From NCBI GenBank assembly GCA_003512825.1, contig DOOI01000103.1, positions 1 through 8,146 on the forward strand: 8,146 bases of DNA, read 5' to 3'. This DNA comes from Paracoccaceae bacterium. Lineage in GTDB: Bacteria > Pseudomonadota > Alphaproteobacteria > Rhodobacterales > Rhodobacteraceae. The notes under the pieces were generated by a model. It saw nothing but the letters and a program-made list of their open reading frames with translations, was not told the DNA's origin and did no database searches. Below, one piece after another: positions 1 to 5,527 of this stretch. Position numbers and translations under genes: made by a program. Position 1 is the stretch's first letter. Each line of letters begins with the position of its first letter.

Positions 1-8
1 GTCAGCAC

Positions 9-41
9 GCAAACCATACGTAAATCATACGCAAATCATAC
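9..41. repeat. Three tandem imperfect 11-bp direct repeats
   Basis: Three head-to-tail units are seen: GCAAACCATAC (9-19), GTAAATCATAC (20-30) and GCAAATCATAC (31-41). Each differs from its neighbours at one to three positions. The 11-bp period is about one helical turn, so all units face the same side of the DNA. They are AT-rich compared with their surroundings and lie 70-102 bp before the aldo/keto reductase ATG. Regular direct repeats of this length are typical of binding sites for winged-helix response regulators, but the motif matches no site I can name. Bases 1-8 do not form a fourth in-phase copy. They could serve this gene or a divergent gene to the left of the window. Confidence 0.6.
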
Positions 42-110
42 CTGTTGCGCGGCCCGGCTGGCTCCCCATGAGGGCTTCCCAAATTGCCAAGCGCGTGCCA
101 AGATTTACAC

Positions 111-1028
111 ATGAAAACAAACCCTTCCTCCCGCTTCGCCTTTGGCGCCATGCAATTCGGCGGTACTGCCTCCGCCGAGGATGCCCGCGCCATGTATCAC
201 GCCTGCCGCGCCGCCGGTGTCGCCCACTTCGATACAGCCTACGCTTATACTGGCGGCGCCTCAGAACGCCTCTTGGGTGCGCTGATCCGGCCTGAACGAG
301 AGGCAATTTTCCTTGCAACAAAAGCAGGGTATGAGGGGGGATCGTCTCGCGCTAATATCCTGACAACATTCGATGAAAGCCGCCAGCGCCTTGGTTGCGA
401 CCATGTTGATCTGCTCTATTTGCACCGCTGGGACGACACCACAGCCCTGGAAGAAACCTTCGAGACCTTGGCAGAGCTGCAACAGCAAAAACTTATCGGC
501 CACATCGGCGTATCGAATTTCGCGGCGTGGCAGGTGATGAAGGCCCAATCCGTTGCCCAAAGCCTTGGCACCCGCATCGATTTCATTCAGCCAATGTATA
601 ATTTGGTCAAACGCCAAGTCGAAGTCGAGATCTTGCCAATGTGCCAGTCCGAGGCGATAATTCCATGTACTTACAGCCCCTTAGGTGGTGGGTTGCTGAC
701 CGGAAAATACAGTTCTGACACCAGCCAAGGCCGCCTTGTCACCGATACGCGCTATGCCGCGCGCTACGGCCTGCCCGAAATGCATGCCGCCGCCACCCGT
801 CTCAATGCTCTGGCCGCCGCGTTGAACACCCATCCCGCCACCCTCGCCGCCGCATGGGTCGCCGCCCATCCCGCCCATCCCGTGCCCATCCTCTCCGCCC
901 GTTCCGCCGCTCAACTGGCACCGTCTCTCGCGGCGATCACCTTTGATTTAACCAATGAAATCAAAGCTGAACTCGACGCGATCTATCCCGCCCCGCCGCC
1001 TGCCACAGACCGGATCGAGGAGGCCTGA
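111..1028 (+). CDS. Aldo/keto reductase family oxidoreductase
   Basis: A probable cytosolic NAD(P)H-dependent reductase of aldehydes or ketones with the AKR TIM-barrel fold, 305 residues, close to the family's usual length. The AKR tetrad is visible: Asp41 and Tyr46 in the DTAYAY segment followed by GGASE, Lys71 in LATKAGY, and His105 in LLYLHRWD. Cofactor-side motifs follow in order: GVSNF (133-137), QPMYNL (160-165), YSPLGGGLLTGKY (188-200) and a C-terminal SARSAAQL (262-269). The ATG at 111 is chosen because the conserved barrel begins about ten residues later. A TTG at 84, nine bases after a GAGGG (70-74), is a real alternative adding nine residues (MPSACQDLH) that have no family counterpart. 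The stop overlaps the start of the next gene. The physiological substrate cannot be read from the sequence. Confidence 0.92.
   Translation: MKTNPSSRFAFGAMQFGGTASAEDARAMYHACRAAGVAHFDTAYAYTGGASERLLGALIRPEREAIFLATKAGYEGGSSRANILTTFDESRQRLGCDHVDLLYLHRWDDTTALEETFETLAELQQQKLIGHIGVSNFAAWQVMKAQSVAQSLGTRIDFIQPMYNLVKRQVEVEILPMCQSEAIIPCTYSPLGGGLLTGKYSSDTSQGRLVTDTRYAARYGLPEMHAAATRLNALAAALNTHPATLAAAWVAAHPAHPVPILSARSAAQLAPSLAAITFDLTNEIKAELDAIYPAPPPATDRIEEA
1017..1023 (+). promoter_or_regulatory. Ribosome binding site inside the end of the aldo/keto reductase gene
   Basis: GAGGAGG, a strong Shine-Dalgarno match, lies four bases before the ATG at 1028. It sits in the codons for the last residues (Ile-Glu-Glu-Ala) of the upstream protein. 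With the overlapping TGATG stop/start it fixes the start of the downstream gene and points to translational coupling. Confidence 0.8.
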
Positions 1029-1681
1029 TGCCCCGCCGTCTCTCCCTCCCCGATACCGCCTCCGTCGCGATACCCGGCCCAGATGGCCGCCTCTTCGCGC
1101 CCTCCGCCCAGCGCAACGTCGACGCTATCGGAGACCTGCTCGCAGCCCACCTCATCCCGCATGCCCGTATGCTCGAAATCGCAGCAGGCACAGGCGAGCA
1201 CGCCGTGGCCTTCGCCACGCGCTTTCCGACAAACCCTTGGTTTCCCACAGATATCGACGATGCGCGCCTTGCCTCCATTGCCGCACATCGCGACCACACC
1301 CCGGCACCCAACCTCGCGCCGCCCAGCAAACTCGACGCCACCAGCCCCGGCTGGGGGAGCACGCTGCAAACCGACGCGATCCTTGTGGTCAATCTTCTCC
1401 ACCTCATTTCTCAATCCGAAGCCATGACCCTTCTCCAAAACGCCGCACAGGCCCTCGCCCCCGGCGGCCTCCTCTTCCTCTACGGCCCCTTCCTGCGCGA
1501 TGGCGAAACCACCTCCGAGGGCGACGCCAGCTTCCACGCCTCCCTCACCGCGCAAGACCCAGAAATCGGCTACAAAGACGATTGGGATGTGATCGATTGG
1601 ATCCACACCAATTGGCTTACGCTGGTGCAAGTCGTTGAAATGCCCGCCAACAATCTGGCCTTCATCGCACGCAAAGCCTGA
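1028..1681 (+). CDS. DUF938 family protein, predicted SAM-dependent methyltransferase
   Basis: A 217-residue protein with a class I methyltransferase fold of the DUF938 type. SAM-binding motif I is LEIAAGTGEHA (49-59). An acidic TDID (74-77) follows at the end of the second strand, as expected for ribose contact. NLLHLIS (122-128) and APGGLLFLYGPF (144-155) match motifs II-III of the fold. The C-terminal EMPANNLAFIARK (204-216) is the signature I associate with DUF938. The N-terminal FAPSAQRN (23-30) matches the family's conserved SxxxERN-like segment. The acceptor substrate of this family is not known to me. The start is set by the TGATG overlap with the aldo/keto reductase stop and the GAGGAGG before it, so the two are very likely made from one transcript. 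The call of family is firm; methyl transfer is inferred from the fold. Confidence 0.87.
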   Translation: MPRRLSLPDTASVAIPGPDGRLFAPSAQRNVDAIGDLLAAHLIPHARMLEIAAGTGEHAVAFATRFPTNPWFPTDIDDARLASIAAHRDHTPAPNLAPPSKLDATSPGWGSTLQTDAILVVNLLHLISQSEAMTLLQNAAQALAPGGLLFLYGPFLRDGETTSEGDASFHASLTAQDPEIGYKDDWDVIDWIHTNWLTLVQVVEMPANNLAFIARKA

Positions 1682-1735
1682 TCTGGATCAAAGCTCGCAT
1701 CGGCCTGCCACGGCATAACCGCTCCAAATACATTC

Positions 1736-1741
1736 AAGGAG
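1736..1741 (+). promoter_or_regulatory. Ribosome binding site of the AhpD-like gene
   Basis: AAGGAG lies six bases before the ATG at 1748 and decides this start. The 66-bp gap after the methyltransferase stop could hold a promoter, but I see no clear -35/-10 pair, so read-through from the upstream genes remains possible. Confidence 0.75.
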
Positions 1742-1747
1742 CCATAT

Positions 1748-2092
1748 ATGTCTTGGAACGAAACACTCACCGACACCCGTAACCGCCTGCGCGTGCTCTA
1801 TAAATCTATCCCCGAAGTGACCAAAGGTTTCGGGGCGCTGTCGAAAGCGGTCAAGGAAGGCGGCGTGCTCGACTTCAAGACCAAGGAATATATCGCGCTC
1901 GGCATCGCCGTCGCCATCCGGTGCGAAGCCTGTATCGCGCTCCATGTCGAAGCCTTGGTCAAGGCGGGATGCACGCGTGAAGAACTGGCAGATGTGTTGG
2001 CTATGACGGTGCAAATGGGCGGCGGTCCGGCCACGATGTATGCGGGCAAAGCCATGGAATGTTTTGACGAATTGGTGGCATCCCAAATGTAA
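1748..2092 (+). CDS. Carboxymuconolactone decarboxylase family protein, AhpD-like thiol-redox type
   Basis: A 114-residue, mostly helical cytosolic protein of the carboxymuconolactone decarboxylase / AhpD superfamily, of the usual single-domain length. The active-site segment is EYIALGIAVAIRCEACIALH: Glu47, Cys59, Cys62 and His66. Their spacing (12, 3 and 4 residues) equals that of the catalytic Glu-Cys-Cys-His set of Mycobacterium tuberculosis AhpD (Glu118, Cys130, Cys133, His137, from memory). This supports a peroxidase or disulfide-reductase role rather than true carboxymuconolactone decarboxylation, whose enzymes lack the CxxC. The conserved GGGPATMYAGKA (91-102) forms the end of the domain. 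Members usually assemble into trimers or hexamers. It follows the aldo/keto reductase and methyltransferase genes and could share their transcript. The exact substrate or partner is unknown. Confidence 0.93.
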   Translation: MSWNETLTDTRNRLRVLYKSIPEVTKGFGALSKAVKEGGVLDFKTKEYIALGIAVAIRCEACIALHVEALVKAGCTREELADVLAMTVQMGGGPATMYAGKAMECFDELVASQM

Positions 2093-2359
2093 ACCAATAG
2101 GCCGACCTTTTGCCCCCCTGATCCGAATAGTTCAGGCCTCTGCCGATGTTACCCGAAGGGGCGATGCCGTCGTCAAACCGGGCTTCCCGCCCCAAAACCA
2201 CAGCCCCCATTCCACTGGCCACCTGCCATTCACGCATCGTGAATGGCAAGGTCGGGGCATCCACGCAATACAATCGTCTGCTCACGCAAACGCGCTGGCC
2301 ATCCAGCACGTCACGGGACACTCAAAAGGCATCACACAGCAATCAGCCGAGGTTTCCCG
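2093..2359. other. 267-bp non-coding gap with inverted repeats
   Basis: No believable gene is present on either strand. The reading frame of the next gene stays open back to an ATG at 2243, but the added 39 residues are basic and low in hydrophobic content, and I treat them as untranslated. The notable element is the palindrome at 2225-2247, listed separately. Weaker possible pairings are GGGGCG (2158-2163) with CGCCCC (2188-2193), CCTGA (2117-2121) with TCAGG (2132-2136), and GCTGG (2294-2298) with CCAGC (2303-2307). No known riboswitch, tRNA or clear factor-independent terminator is seen after the AhpD-like gene. The stretch probably holds the promoter and leader of the membrane-protein gene. 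Confidence 0.5.
2225..2247. repeat. Perfect palindrome, 10-bp arms around CAT
   Basis: GCCATTCACG (2225-2234) and CGTGAATGGC (2238-2247) are exact reverse complements around a 3-base CAT. Pairing can continue outward with ACCT (2221-2224) and AGGT (2249-2252) if A2248 is bulged. No T-run follows on either strand (left flank CCACCT, right flank AAGGTCGGGG), which speaks against a terminator. It may be an operator for a dimeric regulator or a structured leader of the gene starting at 2360, 112 bp downstream. Confidence 0.65.
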
Positions 2360-2842
2360 ATGTTCACCGCCATCCTCTCCGCCATCCCCCTGTGGGTCTT
2401 TCCGCTGCTTTTTGGCCTGATCTGGCTGGGCACACGCGCCGCCCGTGACCGCACGGTATCGCCTTGGCTGGTCTATACATTGCCGCTGCTGGGTCTGCTG
2501 TCACTTTTCCGCGCCCTGGGGCTGACCGAGGCCAACATTGCGCTCATAGCGCTTTTCGTCAGCTATCTGGCAGGAACGGGGCTTGGCTACCGGATGCAGC
2601 CGCGTTGGATCGTGGCGCGCAGCGCAGGCCGGGTGCACTTGCGCGGCGAATGGGTGACAATGACGACGATCCTTGGCCTTTTCACCCTGAACTTCGCCAC
2701 AGGTATGACGCAGGGCATGGCGCCCGCACTGGCCGATGGGGCCGGATTTGCCGTGGGGTTCGGCACGCTGGCTGGCCTGATGTCGGGCAGTCTGCTGGGC
2801 CGTGCCCTGCGCGTCGCGCACTGGCCTGTCACGGCAGACTGA
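2360..2842 (+). CDS. Small multi-pass inner-membrane protein of unknown function (possibly DUF6622-like)
   Basis: A 160-residue hydrophobic protein with about five predicted membrane segments at residues 7-24, 35-52, 56-76, 99-119 and 124-147. Positive residues (RAARDR at 26-31, RMQPRW at 78-83) sit in the loops. The opening MFTAILSAIPLWVFPLLFGLIWLG resembles the small DUF6622-type membrane proteins, but I recognise that family only by general look and no functional residues are known to me. The ATG at 2360 is chosen because the membrane region begins directly there and a weak CGAGG (2348-2352) precedes it by seven bases. An ATG at 2243 in the same frame would add an implausible basic extension. 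It is the last gene of the rightward block, 13 bp before the shared stem-loop. It may be expressed on its own, since 267 bp part it from the previous gene. Confidence 0.75.
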   Translation: MFTAILSAIPLWVFPLLFGLIWLGTRAARDRTVSPWLVYTLPLLGLLSLFRALGLTEANIALIALFVSYLAGTGLGYRMQPRWIVARSAGRVHLRGEWVTMTTILGLFTLNFATGMTQGMAPALADGAGFAVGFGTLAGLMSGSLLGRALRVAHWPVTAD

Positions 2843-2855
2843 GCCGCAAAACGCA

Positions 2856-2880
2856 ATCGAGCCCCGCGATGGGGCTCGAT
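2856..2880. terminator. Bidirectional stem-loop between convergent genes
   Basis: ATCGAGCCCC (2856-2865) and GGGGCTCGAT (2871-2880) are perfect reverse complements around a 5-base loop (2866-2870). The GC-rich 10-bp stem lies 13 bp after the stop of the rightward membrane-protein gene and 24 bp after the stop of the leftward flavoprotein gene. Read leftwards the stem is followed by a short TTTT run; read rightwards no clear T-run follows. It most likely ends transcription from both sides, more efficiently leftwards. Confidence 0.8.
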
Positions 2881-2904
2881 CCTAATCCGTCAATTTGATC
2901 CGCC

Positions 2905-5406
2905 TTAGCCATCCTTGCGGATAACAGCATTGCTCGGATCATAGGGACTGTCTTCGGTGACCACCGCATCCCATTCCTGCCGCAGGATCTTCACCTTCAG
3001 CTTGGTGCCCGGCTCCGCCAGATCAGGGCGCACATAGCCCATGCCGATCTGCTTGCCGAACGCCACCGAATACCCCCCCGAGGTCAGGCGCCCCACCTTC
3101 TTGCCGTCCAAGAGCAGCGCCTCTTTGCCCCAAGGGTCAGTATCCGCAGGCCCATCAATCAACAGCGTGCAGCACTTCGAACGCACCCCGGTCTCCAGCA
3201 TCTTGGCCTTGCCGTTGAACTCCTTGTTCAAGTCGACAAACCGATCCAGCGCCGCTTCAAGAGGCGTCGCATCGCGGCCCAATTCGTTGCCAAAGGCGCG
3301 ATAGGATTTCTCCTGACGCAGCCAGTTTTGCGCCCGCGCACCCACGCCTTTCAGCCCATGCTTCTCGCCCACCGACCAGATCAGATCCCAGAGGTAGCGA
3401 CCGAACTCGATCGGGTAATGCAATTCCCAACCCAATTCCCCCGTATAGGCCACCCGCACCGCACGGACCGGGCACATGCCCAATTCGATGTCACGATAGG
3501 ACAACCACGGAAAACGCTTGTTACCCAACACCGTCTCCGGGTCGGCATCCTTTACGATATCCTTCAAAAGCGCCCGCGCATTCGGTCCCGCCAAAGCATA
3601 GACACCCCATTGCGTCGTCACATCGTGAATATCGATATATCCGCCACCCTGTGTCATGAAATCTTCGGCGGATTTGATCAGGAAGTCAGCATCATAAGCT
3701 GTCCATGCCCCTGCCGAGATCAAGTAATACTCATGCTCCTTCAAACGCACGATCGTGTATTCAGTCCGCGTCGTGCCCGCATCCGTCAGCGCATAGGTCA
3801 GATTGATCCGGCCAACATTCGGCAACTTGTTGCAGGTAAAGTGATCGAGGAAAGCTGTCGCACCGGGGCCACGCACCAGATGCTTGGTGAACGCCGTCGC
3901 ATCAATAATCCCCACCGAGTTGCGAACGGCTTTCGCCTCTTCCACCGCATATTGCCACCAACCGCCCCTGCGGAAACTGCGTGTATCGTGGTCAAACCCT
4001 TCCGGCGCATTCTTTGGCCCGTAATAATTTGGGCGATCCCAGCCATTCACCTGACCAAATTGCGCGCCCATCTCTTTCTGACGATCATAGGCCGGCGCCG
4101 TCCGCAGCGGTCGGCAGGCTTCGCGCTCTTCATCGGGGTGGTGCAGGATGAACACGTGCTCGTAGCACTCCTCGTTCTTGCGCGCCGCATATTCCGTCGT
4201 CATCCAGTTGCCGTATCGCTTGGGATCAAGCGAGGCCATGTCGATCTCGGCCTCCCCCTCCACCATCATCTGAGCGAGGTAGTAGCCCGTGCCACCTGCT
4301 GCCGTAATGCCAAATGAAAAGCCCTCGGCCAGCCACATATTCCGCAGCCCCGGCGCAGGCCCCACCAAGGGGTTACCATCCGGCGTATAGCAGATCGGCC
4401 CGTTGAAATCGTCCTTCAAACCCACCGATTCCGACGAGGGGATCCGGTGGATCATGCTCATATATTCCTCTTCGATCCGCTCCAGATCGAGCGGGAACAG
4501 ATCGGCGCGGAAACTGTCGGGCACACCATATTCAAACCGTGCGGGGGCGTTGCGCTCATAGGGGCCAAGGATCCAGCCGCCACGCTCCTCACGCACATAC
4601 CACTTGGCATCCGCATCGCGCAGAACCGGGTGCTGCGGATTGGTCTTGCGCCATTCCACCAGCATCGGGTCGGGCTCGGTCACGATATACTGATGCTCCA
4701 CCGGGATCGCGGGCATCTTGATCCCCAAAAGCTTCGCCGTGCGCTGTGCGTGGTTGCCCGTCGCCGTCACCACATGCTCTGCCGTGATCACCAGCTTTTC
4801 ATCCGAGGGCACGAGGTTGCCGCCGCGCTCTTCCATCTTGGTCACCGTCACATCCCAAGCCGAGCCCGTCCAGACATAGCTGTCCACCTGCCAGCGCCGC
4901 TCGATGATCACGCCCCGCTGCCGTGCGCCCTTGGCCATCGCCATCGTCACATCCGCAGGGTTGATATAGCCGTCTTGCGGGTGAAACAGCGCCCCTTTCA
5001 GGTCTTCACTCCGCACCAGCGGCCAGCGCTCCTTGATCTCTTTTGGCGTCATGAACTCGTGGTAAACATCCGCCGTCTCCGCCACCGACGAATAGAGCAT
5101 ATACTCATCCATCCGCGCATCGGTCTGCGCCATCCGCAAATTGCCCACCACATAAAACCCGGCGTTAAGCCCGGTTTCCGCCTCCAGCTGCTTGTAGAAA
5201 TCCACCGAATACTTGTGAATATGCGTCGTCGCATAGCCCATGTTGAACAGCGGCAACAAACCCGCCGCATGCCATGTCGAACCACTGGTCAGCTCGTCGC
5301 GCTCCAAAAGCATCACATCCTGCCAGCCCGCTTTGGCAAGGTGATAAGCGATCGAGGTGCCAACGGCACCGCCACCAACAACGAGGGCTTTGACTTGGGT
5401 TTTCAT
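2905..5406 (-). CDS. FAD-dependent oxidoreductase with GcvT domain, dimethylglycine dehydrogenase/sarcosine dehydrogenase family
   Basis: An 833-residue flavoprotein of the DMGDH/SARDH family, which oxidatively removes an N-methyl group and passes the one-carbon unit to tetrahydrofolate. The N-terminal DAO domain (about 1-370) has the FAD dinucleotide motif GGGAVG (11-16), with Glu35 ending the second strand. GSTWHAAGL (42-50) holds His46, equivalent to the covalently flavinylated histidine of mitochondrial DMGDH. NGPICYTPDGNPLVGP (335-350) and the GFSFGITAAGGTG segment (362-374) are typical of the domain end. A linker domain (about 375-430) leads into a GcvT folate-binding domain (about 435-710; TRTEYTIV at 546-553, Glu549 at the acidic folate position; YTGELGWELHYP at 654-665) and a GcvT C-terminal barrel (about 720-825; GRLTSGGYS at 772-780). 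The start is supported by CGGAG (5418-5414) eight bases (5407-5413) upstream. No signal peptide is seen, so it is cytosolic. Roseobacter-type genomes carry several such paralogues; the true substrate (dimethylglycine, sarcosine or another methylamine) is undecided. Confidence 0.93.
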   Translation of the reverse strand: MKTQVKALVVGGGAVGTSIAYHLAKAGWQDVMLLERDELTSGSTWHAAGLLPLFNMGYATTHIHKYSVDFYKQLEAETGLNAGFYVVGNLRMAQTDARMDEYMLYSSVAETADVYHEFMTPKEIKERWPLVRSEDLKGALFHPQDGYINPADVTMAMAKGARQRGVIIERRWQVDSYVWTGSAWDVTVTKMEERGGNLVPSDEKLVITAEHVVTATGNHAQRTAKLLGIKMPAIPVEHQYIVTEPDPMLVEWRKTNPQHPVLRDADAKWYVREERGGWILGPYERNAPARFEYGVPDSFRADLFPLDLERIEEEYMSMIHRIPSSESVGLKDDFNGPICYTPDGNPLVGPAPGLRNMWLAEGFSFGITAAGGTGYYLAQMMVEGEAEIDMASLDPKRYGNWMTTEYAARKNEECYEHVFILHHPDEEREACRPLRTAPAYDRQKEMGAQFGQVNGWDRPNYYGPKNAPEGFDHDTRSFRRGGWWQYAVEEAKAVRNSVGIIDATAFTKHLVRGPGATAFLDHFTCNKLPNVGRINLTYALTDAGTTRTEYTIVRLKEHEYYLISAGAWTAYDADFLIKSAEDFMTQGGGYIDIHDVTTQWGVYALAGPNARALLKDIVKDADPETVLGNKRFPWLSYRDIELGMCPVRAVRVAYTGELGWELHYPIEFGRYLWDLIWSVGEKHGLKGVGARAQNWLRQEKSYRAFGNELGRDATPLEAALDRFVDLNKEFNGKAKMLETGVRSKCCTLLIDGPADTDPWGKEALLLDGKKVGRLTSGGYSVAFGKQIGMGYVRPDLAEPGTKLKVKILRQEWDAVVTEDSPYDPSNAVIRKDG

Positions 5407-5527
5407 GCGCGGACTCCGTTCCGGAATTGATTGCGCCAGATATGGCCCAAACCCCGCCCCAAACGCGAGAGCCTTCCGACGCGTCAGCGGTCAAAACCGA
5501 CCTCTCGAATGTCGCGGAAACTCCCGT
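5407..5527. other. 121-bp intergenic region before the flavoprotein gene
   Basis: This gap follows the stop of the uncharacterised gene (5528-6820) and precedes the DMGDH-type gene, both leftward. It contains an inverted pair CGAGAG (5466-5471) and CTCTCG (5502-5507), enclosing a smaller CGGT-CAAA-ACCG hairpin (5488-5499) and the 8-bp palindrome GACGCGTC (5479-5486). No T-run marks a terminator and I see no clear -35/-10 pair. It is long enough to contain a promoter or operator for the flavoprotein gene. Confidence 0.35.

Noticed and set aside
836..890. Repeated CCCATCCCG-like units in the aldo/keto reductase gene
   Set aside because: They encode the natural His-Pro-rich AAHPAHPVP segment in the barrel's C-terminal part and are too short to be a separate element.
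961..1630. Long open frames on the minus strand and in alternative plus frames across the methyltransferase gene
   Set aside because: They are high-GC shadows with Gly/Arg- or Pro/Arg-rich composition and no family features; the DUF938 frame has clear motifs.
2243..2359. Upstream ATG extending the membrane protein by 39 residues
   Set aside because: The extension is basic and non-membrane, starts inside the palindrome, and the hydrophobic protein begins naturally at the ATG at 2360.
3328..4317. 329-residue plus-strand open frame antisense to the flavoprotein gene
   Set aside because: Arg/His/Ile-rich composition typical of a GC-rich antisense shadow; the minus strand encodes a complete, motif-rich enzyme.
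4447..5430. 327-residue plus-strand open frame antisense to the flavoprotein N-terminus
   Set aside because: Same shadow pattern, no domain, directly opposite the FAD-binding domain.
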